From: AP-15 sp963818695
Lineage (GTDB): Bacteria > Pseudomonadota > Alphaproteobacteria > ATCC43930 > CGMCC-115725
Direction: 5' to 3'
Length of the DNA stretch: 64,000 bases
Assembly (NCBI GenBank): GCA_963818695.1
Contig: CAWFTG010000011.1
Location: 620,001 to 684,000 of the forward strand
The notes beneath the pieces are model-generated. The model had not been told where the DNA came from. It saw only the letters and a list, made by a program, of their open reading frames with translations, and ran no database searches. Positions 34,852 to 43,965 of the stretch are shown here, piece by piece. Made by a program: the position numbers and the translations under genes. Positions within the stretch are counted from its first letter, which is position 1; each line of letters opens with the position of its first letter.

Positions 34852-35562
34852 ATGACCGAGCTGCTCTTTCGCGACGACGGTTACCTGCGATCCTGCACTG
34901 CGCGGGTGATTGCCGCCGATGGGCGCGGCATTCGGCTCGACCGCACGGTTTTCTATGCTACCGGGGGCGGGCAGCCGGGCGATACCGGCGTGCTGCGGCT
35001 CTCCTCAGGCCAGCCGATCGCGATCGCCGACACGGTCAAGGGCGGCGGTCACGACGAGGTGATTCATATCCCGGCGCCGGGTTCGGCAATCCCCGAGCCG
35101 GGAGCGGAACTCGTCGCCGAGATCGACTGGGAGAGGCGGTACCGGCTGATGCGGATGCACACCTGCCTGCACCTGTTGTGCAGCATCGTCCCAGGGGCGG
35201 TAACCGGCGGTCAGGTTTCCGACGGCAAAGGACGGCTCGATTTCGACGTGCCAGGATCGAGCCTCGATAAGGAGGTGCTCTCGGGCCGCCTCAACGCGCT
35301 GATTGCCGAGGCCCACCCGGTCGGGCCGCGGTGGATCACCGACGAAGAGCTCGCCGCACAGCCAGAGCTCGTTCGCACGATGTCGGTAAAACCTCCGAGC
35401 GGAGCGGGGCAAGTGCGCCTCATCGAAATCTCGGGTGTCGATCTGCAGCCCTGCGGCGGCACGCATATTCGCAATATCAGCGAGATCGGCCCGGTCGCGG
35501 TGACCAAAATCGAGAACAAAGGCAAGCAAAACCGCCGCGTGATTCTCGCGTTCGCCGAATGA
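34852..35562 (+). CDS. Alanyl-tRNA editing protein (AlaX-type)
   Basis: AlaX proteins hydrolyse mischarged Ser- or Gly-tRNA(Ala) in trans. The 236-residue product has the AlaRS editing-domain zinc ligands: HxxxH in RMHTCLHLLC and the CxxxH of QPCGGTHIRN. ATGGGQPGDTGVL in the N-terminal part is also typical. There is no class II synthetase core, so it is a free-standing editor, not an alaS fragment. It is followed 17 bases later by the sulfurtransferase gene, with which it is probably co-transcribed. The preceding gap is filled with repeats, so its promoter must lie within or beyond them. Confidence 0.88.
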   Translation: MTELLFRDDGYLRSCTARVIAADGRGIRLDRTVFYATGGGQPGDTGVLRLSSGQPIAIADTVKGGGHDEVIHIPAPGSAIPEPGAELVAEIDWERRYRLMRMHTCLHLLCSIVPGAVTGGQVSDGKGRLDFDVPGSSLDKEVLSGRLNALIAEAHPVGPRWITDEELAAQPELVRTMSVKPPSGAGQVRLIEISGVDLQPCGGTHIRNISEIGPVAVTKIENKGKQNRRVILAFAE

Positions 35563-35579
35563 GGAAGGGGAGGAGCCCT

Positions 35580-36455
35580 ATGCCCTACGCCCATCCCGAA
35601 GCGCTCGTCACGACCGAGTGGCTCGCCGCCCATATCCGCGACCCGGATGTCCGGGTCATCGACGCTTCGTTCAAACTGCCGGGAATTAACCCGACTGCGC
35701 GGGAGGATTATGATTGCGGCCACATCCCGGGTGCCGTGTTCTTCGACATCGACGACATCGCGGAGCCGGGCAGGAGCCTGCCGCATATGATCCCATCGCC
35801 CGAGCTGTTCGCGCGCAAGATGGAGCGGCTCGGCATCGGCGACGACGACCGGGTTATCGTCTACGACAGCGCCGGCCTTTCTTCGGCCGGCCGCGCCTGG
35901 TGGATGCTGCGCCTCTTCGGACACCACAATGTCGCGCTTCTCGACGGGGGGCTGCCCAAATGGAAAGCCGAAGGGCGGCCGCTCGAAACCGCTGTACCGA
36001 ACCCGCCGAGCCGCCGTTTTTCGGCGCGGTTCGACCCGGCGCTGGTCCGCGACAAGCAAGCATTACTCGACAATCTGTCGACGCAGCGCGAGCAGGTCGT
36101 CGATGCTCGCGCTGCGGGCCGATTTGAGGGTGTTGCGGAAGAAACCCGGCCCGGCTTGCGCCGGGGCCACATTCCGGGCAGCCGCAACCTGCCCTACGAC
36201 CGGGTCACCGATCCGCAGACCCGCCGATTGCGCGATGCCGACGAGCTCTCGGCGCTTTTCCGCGACGCGGGCGTTGCGCTCGACCGCCCGATTGTCGCGA
36301 GCTGCGGTTCGGGCGTCACCGCCTGTGCGCTCGCTTTTGCGCTGCACTTGATCGGGCATCCCGGTGCGGCCGTCTATGACGGATCGTGGTCAGAATGGGG
36401 TTTGCCGGGCGACACGCCGGTCGAGACTGGCCCCGCGCCTGCCGAGACGCCGTGA
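35580..36455 (+). CDS. sseA: 3-mercaptopyruvate/thiosulfate sulfurtransferase
   Basis: The 291-residue protein contains two rhodanese domains, the first inactive and the second carrying the catalytic cysteine in the loop CGSGVTAC, the mercaptopyruvate-type sequence. Typical segments are VIDASFKLPG, HIPGAVFFDIDDIAE, YDSAGLSSAGRAWWMLR, LLDGGLPKWKAEGRPLE and HIPGSRNLPYD. The ATG at 35580 follows GGGGAGGAGCCC; a much longer in-frame extension upstream overlaps the alaX-like gene and is rejected. Its TGA overlaps the GTG of the acetyltransferase gene. The neighbouring cysK suggests shared sulfur metabolism, although the two are not in one transcript for certain. Confidence 0.92.
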   Translation: MPYAHPEALVTTEWLAAHIRDPDVRVIDASFKLPGINPTAREDYDCGHIPGAVFFDIDDIAEPGRSLPHMIPSPELFARKMERLGIGDDDRVIVYDSAGLSSAGRAWWMLRLFGHHNVALLDGGLPKWKAEGRPLETAVPNPPSRRFSARFDPALVRDKQALLDNLSTQREQVVDARAAGRFEGVAEETRPGLRRGHIPGSRNLPYDRVTDPQTRRLRDADELSALFRDAGVALDRPIVASCGSGVTACALAFALHLIGHPGAAVYDGSWSEWGLPGDTPVETGPAPAETP

Positions 36456-37000
36456 CCGCACTTGAAGACGTCATCACCTATCTCGAAATGCTCGAGAGGC
36501 CCGCCGGGAAGCGGGTCCCGGCGCCGCTCGAGAAGCTCGCGCTGATGCGCGCCGAGGACTGCACCGTCTCATTTTACCGTTACATGTACGATACGGTCGG
36601 CCGACCGTGGCTGTGGTTCGAGCGGCGGCTCGTCGACGATGCGGCGCTCGCGGCCATCATTGCGAAGCCGACGATCGAGATATTCGTGCTCTACGTGCGC
36701 GGGGTCCCGGCCGGCTTCTTCGAGCTCGACACGGCGGCGCCGCGCGAGACGAAGCTGTGCTATTTCGGGCTCATCCCCGACTTTATCGGGCGTCGGCTCG
36801 GCCCCTACCTGCTCCAGGCGGCGATCGATCAGGCCTGGTCGAGACCACTCGACCGTTTTTGGCTCCATACCTCGACTTTCGATCATCCGAAGGCGCTAGC
36901 CACGTATCAGCGGGCCGGCTTTGTCGTCTACGCACGCCGCCGGGTTTCGTTCGACGACCCGCGCGACCTCGGGATACTGCCGAAGACAGAACGGAGCTAG
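36452..37000 (+). CDS. GNAT-family N-acetyltransferase
   Basis: This 182-residue protein has the GNAT arrangement: a strand pair AGFFELDTAAPRETKLCYFGL, the acetyl-CoA pyrophosphate loop region IPDFIGRRLGPYLLQAAIDQA (the usual Q/RxxGxG/A motif is present as RRLGPY), a WLHTSTFDHPKAL strand-helix, and the late YQRAGFVVY. The GTG at 36452 overlaps the sulfurtransferase stop (GTGA), so translation is coupled. The acceptor substrate is unknown. It converges on the chimeric methyltransferase gene with a 9-base gap. Confidence 0.83.
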   Translation: MTALEDVITYLEMLERPAGKRVPAPLEKLALMRAEDCTVSFYRYMYDTVGRPWLWFERRLVDDAALAAIIAKPTIEIFVLYVRGVPAGFFELDTAAPRETKLCYFGLIPDFIGRRLGPYLLQAAIDQAWSRPLDRFWLHTSTFDHPKALATYQRAGFVVYARRRVSFDDPRDLGILPKTERS

Positions 37001-37009
37001 CCCTCTTCC

Positions 37010-38347
37010 TCATTGCGGCTTGGTGCCGACGGCGCAATGCAGCGGGTGGGCCATAAAGAGAAGCCCATCCTGCGCCGCCCGGTCGCGCTCGGCATGCCAG
37101 ATCGGCAATTCCCCCGGCGACAGCTGGGACAGAACATGGTCCTCGCGATTGCGCCAAATCGGCCCGCCAGGCCGGTCAAGCGTCACCATTGTCGGAAAGC
37201 AGACGAGATCGACCAGACCGGCCTCGCGCATTCTGCGGTAGAGACTGCGATCGGCAATGCCGCGCGGAGCGACCGAATGCGGCGGCACTGTCACTTTGCG
37301 CAGGATCGCCTCAGGCAAGCCGAGGTTCCACCATTGCGGCATGTCGAGCGCGCGCACCACCAGACCGATCCGCCCACCCGGGCGGGTGACGCGCCTCGCC
37401 TCTGCGATCGCCCGATCCGCATCGCATTCCTCGAACACGGTGACCGAATAGGCGCAATCGAACGACTGGTCCTCGAAGGGCAGTGCTTCGGCATTGCCCT
37501 CGGTGAATCGGATCAGCTGCCCAAGGCCCTCCGCCTCGGCCAGCTGCGCGGCTTCGCGCAGCAGAAACGGGTTCACATCGGCCCCGGTGATGGGATTGGC
37601 ATAACCGAACCGTCGTGCCAGCAGGCGAACCAGCGAGCCGGCACCGCAGCCGATTTCGAGAATCGCCTCCTCGCGTTTCGGCGCGATCTGGTCGATCAAG
37701 GTTCGGAACATCGCCTGATAGCTCGGCATCCGGGCTCGGTCCTCGAGCGAGGCGACACCTCCCAAATGCGGCCCGCCGAGGGTCACGACCGTGAAGTACC
37801 GGGCCAGGCGCGGGATTGCCGGCGCCCATTGCGAGGGCGCCAGAAAAAACGGCAGCAGGATCAGCGCCGGACCGGCGCCCTCGATGCGATACGAAATGCC
37901 GGCATGTCTACCTTCCGCCGTGGTTGGACCAGGCCTGTCCGGGCGCTTTCCATTCGCGGCCAGACGTTCGAGAAAAGCTGTCATCCGGTCGGCGATTTCG
38001 TCGGTGCGGTCGGCGACGGCGTCGCTCCAGCTCCCGGGAGCGTCGTAACCGGCAAGGACCGTGCGTTCGGCACTCGGCAGGCGAGCCGCGGCGCGCTCTG
38101 TGGAATCGGCCGCCGGCCCGCGCTCGCTGGAAATCATCAAAACGCGATCGGCAATGCCGGCAAACGGCGCCGGATCGAGACGGCTCGGCACACAGAGCAC
38201 GACGCCCGCCAGCCGTTCGGGATGAGCCGCCGCGAGGCCCGAGATATCCCGCGGGATCGCGGTTCCGAAGTAAGCGGCACCGAGCCCCAGATGGTCCATC
38301 AGCGCGACGAGGCGATCGGTGGCCGACATGTTGGCTTCTTGCGACAC
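37010..38347 (-). CDS. Chimeric protein: two alpha/beta-hydrolase half-domains plus a class I SAM methyltransferase
   Basis: The 445-residue product has three parts. Residues 10-130 resemble the C-terminal half of an alpha/beta hydrolase (LVALMDHLGLGAAYFGT, AAAHPERLAGVVLCVPSRLD), with the nucleophile elbow replaced by FGTAIPRD. Residues 147-200 resemble a hydrolase N-terminal half (GISYRIEGAGPALILLPFFLAP). Residues 210-430 are a Rossmann methyltransferase with motif I ILEIGCGAGSLVRLLA, GADVNPFLLREA, and AEALPFEDQSFDCAYS. No catalytic serine is evident, so only the methyltransferase is likely active. It is 16 bases downstream of aapP and probably co-transcribed. The methyl acceptor is unknown. 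Confidence 0.75.
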   Translation of the reverse strand: MSQEANMSATDRLVALMDHLGLGAAYFGTAIPRDISGLAAAHPERLAGVVLCVPSRLDPAPFAGIADRVLMISSERGPAADSTERAAARLPSAERTVLAGYDAPGSWSDAVADRTDEIADRMTAFLERLAANGKRPDRPGPTTAEGRHAGISYRIEGAGPALILLPFFLAPSQWAPAIPRLARYFTVVTLGGPHLGGVASLEDRARMPSYQAMFRTLIDQIAPKREEAILEIGCGAGSLVRLLARRFGYANPITGADVNPFLLREAAQLAEAEGLGQLIRFTEGNAEALPFEDQSFDCAYSVTVFEECDADRAIAEARRVTRPGGRIGLVVRALDMPQWWNLGLPEAILRKVTVPPHSVAPRGIADRSLYRRMREAGLVDLVCFPTMVTLDRPGGPIWRNREDHVLSQLSPGELPIWHAERDRAAQDGLLFMAHPLHCAVGTKPQ

Positions 38348-38363
38348 GATCCCTCCTGGCTCG

Positions 38364-39119
38364 TTAATGGGCGAGGATCTGGCTGAGGAACTGCTTGGTG
38401 CGGTCGCTCTTGGGGTTGGCGAAGAATTCCTTGGGCGGGCCGCGCTCGACGATTTCGCCGCGGTCCATGAAGACCATCGTGTCGGCGACGGTGCGCGCGA
38501 ACCCCATTTCGTGGGTCACGCAAACCATCGTCATCCCCTCCTCGGCGAGCTCGATCATGACATCGAGGACTTCCTTGATCATCTCCGGGTCGAGCGCCGA
38601 GGTCGGCTCGTCGAACAGCATGATCTCCGGTTTCATGCACAGCGATCGCGCGATCGCGACGCGTTGCTGTTGACCGCCGGAAAGCTGGCCCGGATATTTG
38701 TCCGCCTGCTCCGGGATGCGGACCCGCTCGAGATAGAGGCGGGCGGTCTCCTCGGCCTCCCTCTTCGGCAATTTGCGCACCCAGATCGGCGCCAAGGTCA
38801 GATTTTCCAGCACCGTCAGATGCGGAAACAGGTTGAACTGCTGAAACACCATGCCGACCTCGCGGCGGATCGCCTCGATGTTCTTCACATCCGAGGTCAG
38901 CTCGATACCGGCGACGAGGATTTGGCCGCGCTGATGCTCCTCCAGGCGGTTGATGCAGCGGATCATCGTCGACTTGCCGGAGCCCGACGGCCCGCAGACC
39001 ACGACCCGCTCGCCCCTGCCCACATCGAGGTTGATGTTCTTTAGGACGTGGAAGTCGCCGTACCATTTGTCGACGCCGCGCAGCTCGATGATCGGCGCCC
39101 CTACCGCCGCGTCGGTCAT
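38364..39119 (-). CDS. aapP: General L-amino acid ABC transporter ATP-binding protein
   Basis: This 251-residue ATPase powers uptake of amino acids through the AapQ-AapM channel. Visible are Walker A GPSGSGKST, the Q-loop in VFQQFNLFPHLTVLENLTLA, the signature QLSGGQQQRVAIA, Walker B IMLFDEPTSALDPE and the H-loop VTHEMGFA. The ATG at 39119 overlaps the aapM stop by four bases; a longer upstream frame would lie inside aapM and is rejected. Together with the three genes upstream it makes a complete transporter of the polar amino acid family. Confidence 0.95.
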   Translation of the reverse strand: MTDAAVGAPIIELRGVDKWYGDFHVLKNINLDVGRGERVVVCGPSGSGKSTMIRCINRLEEHQRGQILVAGIELTSDVKNIEAIRREVGMVFQQFNLFPHLTVLENLTLAPIWVRKLPKREAEETARLYLERVRIPEQADKYPGQLSGGQQQRVAIARSLCMKPEIMLFDEPTSALDPEMIKEVLDVMIELAEEGMTMVCVTHEMGFARTVADTMVFMDRGEIVERGPPKEFFANPKSDRTKQFLSQILAH

Positions 39120-40216
39120 CGCCGCCGCCCTTTGTTGAATTCGCGCTCGAGCATCTGGCTGTAGCGCGACATGAAGAAGCAGAAGCAGAAATAGATTGCC
39201 GCGGCGAACACATAGGCCTCGGCCGAGGTGCCGCGCCAATTAGCGTCGTTCAGCGCCGCATTAATCGTGCCGAGCAGGTCCATCAATCCAATGATGATGA
39301 CGAGCGTGGTGTCTTTGAAGGTGCCGATGAAGGTATTGACCAGAGGCGGGATGACCAATGTCAGCGCCTGCGGCAGGACTATGAGCCGCGTGCGCCGCCA
39401 ATAGCCAAGCCCCAGCGCATCGGCGGCTTCGATCTGGCCCTTCGGGATTGCCTGCAATCCGCCGCGGATGACCTCGGCGAGATAGGCGGCGGCGAACAGA
39501 ATAATCGCCAATTGCGCGCGCAGCAGCTTGTCGATGGTCATGCCCGCCGGCAGGAACAAAGGCAGCATGACCGAGGCCATGAATAAAACCGTGATCAGCG
39601 GCACCCCACGGATCAGCTCGATATAGGCGATGCAAATCGTGCGCACGGCGGGGAGCGGTGAGCGCCGCCCGAGCGCCAGTAATATTGCGATAGGGAAGGC
39701 GAACGACATTCCCACGACGGCAAGGATCAGGGTCAGCGGCAATCCGCCCCACAATTCGTTACCGACATAGCTCAATCCGAAAATGCCGCCCCACATCAGG
39801 ACGCCGACGGCTACGAGCCCGGCGAGCCAGACCAGCATCAGTCGCCGTCCCCAAAGCCGTCGGTCGCAGCTCGCCAAAATCATCGCGATAAAGATCAGCA
39901 CGGCGCAGAACGGGCGCCAATGCTGCTCGTAGGGGTAGGTGCCGAAAAGGATAAAACGCCATTTCTCGGCGATGAACGCCCAGCAGGCGCCGGCGCCACG
40001 GCAGGCGCGGCTGTTGGGGGCCGACCAAACCGCATCGATCAGGGCCCAGCGAATGACAGGAGGGACCGTCACCGCCAATAGACCGACCGCGACCACAGTC
40101 AGGATTGTATTGGAGACGCTGCTGAAAAGATTGGTGCGCAGCCAGCCGAACAGGCCGGCGGCCGCCGGCGGCGGCGGCTCGGCCGCAAGCGGCAGCTCTT
40201 GAGCGACATCGGTCAT
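39116..40216 (-). CDS. aapM: General L-amino acid ABC transporter permease AapM
   Basis: The 366-residue inner-membrane protein is one half of the channel. It has about eight hydrophobic segments, beginning at VSNTILTVVAVGLLAVTVPPVI, and the cytoplasmic EAA loop EAADALGLGYWRRTRLIVLPQALTLVIPP (read in two blocks), which docks with the ATPase. The large N-terminal extension with RACRGAGACWAFIAEKWRFILFG is characteristic of AapM and distinguishes it from the shorter HisM/GlnP permeases. It starts three bases after the aapQ stop region and overlaps aapP by four bases, so all are in one operon. Confidence 0.94.
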   Translation of the reverse strand: MTDVAQELPLAAEPPPPAAAGLFGWLRTNLFSSVSNTILTVVAVGLLAVTVPPVIRWALIDAVWSAPNSRACRGAGACWAFIAEKWRFILFGTYPYEQHWRPFCAVLIFIAMILASCDRRLWGRRLMLVWLAGLVAVGVLMWGGIFGLSYVGNELWGGLPLTLILAVVGMSFAFPIAILLALGRRSPLPAVRTICIAYIELIRGVPLITVLFMASVMLPLFLPAGMTIDKLLRAQLAIILFAAAYLAEVIRGGLQAIPKGQIEAADALGLGYWRRTRLIVLPQALTLVIPPLVNTFIGTFKDTTLVIIIGLMDLLGTINAALNDANWRGTSAEAYVFAAAIYFCFCFFMSRYSQMLEREFNKGRRR

Positions 40217-40219
40217 CCG

Positions 40220-41401
40220 TCAGCGCTCCACCAGCGCGACGGAGCGGTTGTAGAGGTTCAACAGAGCCGAGATGCTCAGGCTGATCGTCAGATAGACCGC
40301 CATGATCATTGTGATGCCTTCGACCGCCTGCCCGGTCTGGTTGATGGTCGTGTTGGCGACCGAGACGAGATCCGGATAGCCGATCGCCACCGCCAGCGAA
40401 CTGCTCTTGGTCAGGTTCAGATACTGGCTGGTCATTGGCGGGATGATGACGCGCAATGCTTGCGGCAACACAATCAGGCGTGTCCGGTGTCCGGGCTTGA
40501 GGCCCAGCGCCATTGCGGCCTCGCTCTGGCCCCAGCTGACGGCGAGGATGCCGGCGCGGACGATTTCGGCGATAAACGTGCCCGTGTAGACGACGAGGCC
40601 GAGCAACAGAGCGGCGAATTCAGGCGACACTGCGTGGCCGCCAACAAAGTTGAAGCCCTTCAGCTCGGGACGGTCGAGGGTCAGCGGCGCACCGCCGCCG
40701 AGAAAGACGATCAGCGGCAGTCCGAGTATCAGGACCAGTCCGACCCAACCGGTCGGGAACTGCTCTCCGGTCCGCGCCTGCCGCTGCCGGACCCAGCGGG
40801 AAATCCCGATCGTTGCGACGACCCCGACACACAATGCCAATGCCATCCAGCCGTGGGTCGGGTCGGGATCTGGCAAAGGGAAGGCGATGCCGCGATTGCT
40901 GACGAAGACATCGGGCAGCAGCTCCCAAGCCTGGCGGGGGGCTGGCGCGCTTTCTCGCAACAGCCCCCACCAAAAGAACAGCTGTAGAAGCAGCGGGATA
41001 TTGCGGAAGGTCTCGACATAGATCCGCGCCAGCTTGCTGATCAGCCAGTTGCGGGATAGCCGCGCGATCCCCACCACGGTGCCGAGGATCGTCGCCAGCA
41101 CGATGCCGAGAGCGGCGACATAGAGGGTATTCAATAGGCCGACCAGAAAGGCGCGGGCATAGGTGTCGGCCGGCGAATAGGGGATCAGCGACTCGCCGAT
41201 GCCGAAGGCGGCTTCGCGGTCGAGAAAGCCGAACCCGCTGGCAATGTTCTGGCGGCGCAGGTTGACCACGGTATTGTGGATAAGAAACGCGCCGAAGGCG
41301 AGGACGGCAGCGACGAACAGCACCTGAAAGACGATCCCGCGAATTGCGGGATCGCGCCACGGAGAAGGGCGCGCCGGGCGCCGGATAATGTCCGTCGCCA
41401 T
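40220..41401 (-). CDS. aapQ: General L-amino acid ABC transporter permease AapQ
   Basis: The second channel subunit has 393 residues. The N-terminal helix (GIVFQVLFVAAVLAFGAFLI) is followed by the family segment NLRRQNIASGFGFLDREAAF and ESLIPYSPADTYARAFLVG. The EAA loop lies in SEAAMALGLKPGHRTRLIVL, and the long insert between helices is typical of AapQ. TGTFIAEIVRAGILAVSWGQ is the preceding helix. It is separated by 32 bases from aapJ and by three bases from aapM. Function as a broad-specificity L-amino acid importer is well established for homologues. Confidence 0.94.
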   Translation of the reverse strand: MATDIIRRPARPSPWRDPAIRGIVFQVLFVAAVLAFGAFLIHNTVVNLRRQNIASGFGFLDREAAFGIGESLIPYSPADTYARAFLVGLLNTLYVAALGIVLATILGTVVGIARLSRNWLISKLARIYVETFRNIPLLLQLFFWWGLLRESAPAPRQAWELLPDVFVSNRGIAFPLPDPDPTHGWMALALCVGVVATIGISRWVRQRQARTGEQFPTGWVGLVLILGLPLIVFLGGGAPLTLDRPELKGFNFVGGHAVSPEFAALLLGLVVYTGTFIAEIVRAGILAVSWGQSEAAMALGLKPGHRTRLIVLPQALRVIIPPMTSQYLNLTKSSSLAVAIGYPDLVSVANTTINQTGQAVEGITMIMAVYLTISLSISALLNLYNRSVALVER

Positions 41402-41433
41402 TTGGCCTTTGCTTTCCCAGTCGCCTCCTCAGA

Positions 41434-42462
41434 TCAGCGGATCGGCATCGCGTACATCAATCCGCCGTGCGTCCACAGATTATTGAGGCCGCGCTCGAAT
41501 TTGAGCTCGGTGTCCTTGCCGAGCGTGCGGTCGAAGATCTCGCCGTAATTGCCGACGAGCTTGATCTCGTTATAGGCCCACTTCTCGTCGAGCCCGAGGT
41601 CCTTTCCCATTCCCGGGGTGACGCCGAGCATGCGCTTGATGTTGGGGTCGTCGCTCTTCGCCATGTCGTCGACGTTCTTCTGGGTGATGCCTTTCTCCTC
41701 CGCCTCGATCAGGGCATAGACGACCCAGCGTACGATGTCGTCCCACTCCTCGTCGCCGTGCCGCACGGCCGGCGCCAGCGGCTCCTTCGAAATCCGCTCC
41801 GGCAGGATCACGTAATCGTCCGGGTTGGGCGCCTGGCTCAGACGATTGGCATTGAGCGCCGAGGAATCGCCGGTGTAGACGTCGCAGCGCCCGGAGAAGA
41901 AAGCGTTGAGAGCCTCGTCGAGCTTCTCGATGACGACCGGCTTGAACTCCATCTTGTTGGCGCGGAAATAGTCGGCGAGGTTGAGCTCGGTCGTGGTGCC
42001 TGGCTGCACGCAGATCGTCGCGCCGTTCAAGTCTTTGGCGCTTTTGACGCCGAGCTTCTTCGGCACCATGAACCCCTGGCCGTCATAGAATACGACCGGC
42101 GCGAAATTGAGGCCGAGCGCGGTATCGCGCTGCAACGTGTCGGTCGTGTTGTTCGACAGGAGATCGACCTCGCCCGACTGTAACGCGGTGAAGCGTTGTT
42201 GCGCGGTCAGCGGCACATACTTGACCTTGTCGGCGGCACCGAAAATCGCCGCCGACAATGCCCTGCAGACATCTACATCGAAGCCGGCCCAATGACCCTG
42301 GCTGTCGGGTGCAGCAAACCCGGCAATGCCGGTCGGCACGCCGCAGCTGATCTGCCCAGCCTGTTTGACCTTGTCGAGCGTCGCCCCCGCCTGCGCCGTC
42401 ACCCCGAAACCCAGCACGCAGCCAACCGAGGCGAACGCGCCCAACCAAACCCTGATTGTCAT
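41434..42462 (-). CDS. aapJ: General L-amino acid-binding periplasmic protein AapJ
   Basis: AapJ delivers amino acids to the AapQM channel. The 342-residue preprotein starts MTIRVWLGAFASVGCVLGFG and has a signal cleavage site near VTAQAGATLDKV. It contains the ligand-site stretches GFDVDVCRALSAAIFG, DLLSNNTTDTLQRDT and QPGTTTELNLADYF. The C-terminal TLGKDTELKFERGLNNLWTHGGLMYAMPIR is the family signature, read in two blocks. The ATG at 42462 follows GGGAGTTTGGG; the long in-frame upstream extension lacks signal features and is rejected. It is the promoter-proximal gene of the operon. Confidence 0.95.
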   Translation of the reverse strand: MTIRVWLGAFASVGCVLGFGVTAQAGATLDKVKQAGQISCGVPTGIAGFAAPDSQGHWAGFDVDVCRALSAAIFGAADKVKYVPLTAQQRFTALQSGEVDLLSNNTTDTLQRDTALGLNFAPVVFYDGQGFMVPKKLGVKSAKDLNGATICVQPGTTTELNLADYFRANKMEFKPVVIEKLDEALNAFFSGRCDVYTGDSSALNANRLSQAPNPDDYVILPERISKEPLAPAVRHGDEEWDDIVRWVVYALIEAEEKGITQKNVDDMAKSDDPNIKRMLGVTPGMGKDLGLDEKWAYNEIKLVGNYGEIFDRTLGKDTELKFERGLNNLWTHGGLMYAMPIR

Positions 42463-42586
42463 CCCAAACTCCCTGCCCGCCGATTGCGAGCCGATAACCC
42501 GCGGTTGGTAACGAAGGTAACATAGTCGCGCCCATGCCAGCAACGCGGCCCAGCCCAGTGAGAGCGCGGCCCAGTGAGAGGGTCGG

Positions 42587-43321
42587 CTATGCCGCGCTTC
42601 GCATATTGTCGATGATGGCCGTCGCGGCGCGTCCGGGGTCGTCGCTCCTGACGATTGGGCGGCCGACGACGAGATAATCCGCCCCTGCCGCGATCGCCTG
42701 CGCTGGGGTGCCGGGCCGCTTGTGATCATCGACGGACGAGCCGGCCAGCCGAACCCCCGGGGTCGCGATCAGCAGCCGATGGTCCGCTGCGAGCTCGCGG
42801 ATCCGGTTCGGATTGTCGTGCGGCGAAGCGATGATCCCGTCGCAGCCGCACTCGATCGCTCGTTTCACCCGCAGCCGGATCAATTCCTCTACACTGCACA
42901 AATAGCCGAGTTCGCGCAGGCCGTCCTGATCGACCGAGGTCAGGACCGTAATCGCGAAGATCTTCAGGCGAGAATTTCCTCTGCCCGCGACTGCAGCCCT
43001 CATGATCTCCCCGTCACCATGAACGGTGACGAAGGCGACACCGCGTTCGGCGGCCCGCACGACTCCTTGCCTTACAGTCTCTCCAATGTCGAACATCTTG
43101 GCGTCGAGAAAGATTTTCTTGTTCTTTGCGAGCAGGTAATCGAGCATGCCGTCGAAGCCGGCGGCGAATTGCAGCCACAGGCCGATCTTAAAGAAAGAAA
43201 CCACCCCTTCCAGCTTGTCGATCAATGCCCGAGCTTCGCTTATCGTGGGCACATCGAGCGCTACGATCAGGCGTTCTTCCGTATTTTTGGGCACTTCGCG
43301 ATCGGTGGTCATCGAAGTCAT
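42587..43321 (-). CDS. pyrF: Orotidine 5'-phosphate decarboxylase
   Basis: PyrF makes UMP from OMP, the last step of de novo pyrimidine synthesis. The 244-residue protein has LIVALDVPTISEA, FFKIGLWLQFAAG, the catalytic block IFLDAKMFDIGETV (Asp-x-Lys-x-x-Asp), and the phosphate-binding end TPGVRLAGSSVDDHKRPGTP and DYLVVGRPIV. The start at 43321 overlaps the stop of the alkA gene (ATGA); a start at 43312 is an alternative. Being translationally coupled to two alkylation-repair genes is unusual for pyrF. Confidence 0.94.
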   Translation of the reverse strand: MTSMTTDREVPKNTEERLIVALDVPTISEARALIDKLEGVVSFFKIGLWLQFAAGFDGMLDYLLAKNKKIFLDAKMFDIGETVRQGVVRAAERGVAFVTVHGDGEIMRAAVAGRGNSRLKIFAITVLTSVDQDGLRELGYLCSVEELIRLRVKRAIECGCDGIIASPHDNPNRIRELAADHRLLIATPGVRLAGSSVDDHKRPGTPAQAIAAGADYLVVGRPIVRSDDPGRAATAIIDNMRSAA

Positions 43322-43965
43322 TGTGATCTCTGCAGCGGTGCCTGCTCGGCGAGACGCCATAGATACCAGCTCGCCACGGTCCGATAGGGCTTCCACCGGA
43401 GGCCATAGGTTTCGACGTCCTTGCGCGCCGGCAGCTCATCTTGGGCGTAAGCGCGAGCAAAGCCTTTGCGGATGCCGTAATCGTCCGCCGGCAGCACATC
43501 CGGCCGGCCGAGGCGGAAGATCAGCAGCATCTCGACAGTCCAGCGGCCGATCCCACGAACCGTAGTCAGCCGCTCGATGATCGCCTCGTCCTGCATGTGC
43601 CGGATCTCGGCGAGTGTGGGGATCTCCCCGGTAACGGTCTTGCCGGCGAGGTCGCGCAGCGAGAGGAGCTTTGAGCGTGATAAGCCGGCGCCGCGCAGTT
43701 TTTCCTCGGATGCGGCGAGGACCAGCTCAGCGGTCGGGTCTGTGCCGGGGAACAGTGCGCAGAACCGCGCGAAAATCGTCGCCGCGGCCTTGCCGTTCAG
43801 CTGCTGATAGACGATTGCCTGCGCCAGCGCGCCAAATATGCTGGACGCGCCGATCAGCTGCAGGCAAAACGGGCCGATTGTTTCAATGACGCGCGCCATG
43901 GTTTCGTCGCTGGCGCGCAGGTGATCGACAGCGATCGCCGGCGCGAAACCGAGCTCGTCATTCAT
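43318..43965 (-). CDS. DNA-3-methyladenine glycosylase II (AlkA-like, HhH-GPD)
   Basis: The 215-residue enzyme removes alkylated purines from DNA. The helix-hairpin-helix is VRGIGRWTVEMLLIF, followed by the catalytic aspartate in LPADDYGIRKGF. QAIVYQQLNGKAAATIFARF is the usual preceding helix, and LRWKPYRTVASWYLWRL is the family C-terminus. The short form lacks the E. coli AlkA N-terminal beta domain. It overlaps both neighbours by four bases, ogt upstream and pyrF downstream, so the three genes are one coupled unit. An Ada-type regulator is not visible nearby. Confidence 0.93.
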   Translation of the reverse strand: MNDELGFAPAIAVDHLRASDETMARVIETIGPFCLQLIGASSIFGALAQAIVYQQLNGKAAATIFARFCALFPGTDPTAELVLAASEEKLRGAGLSRSKLLSLRDLAGKTVTGEIPTLAEIRHMQDEAIIERLTTVRGIGRWTVEMLLIFRLGRPDVLPADDYGIRKGFARAYAQDELPARKDVETYGLRWKPYRTVASWYLWRLAEQAPLQRSQ

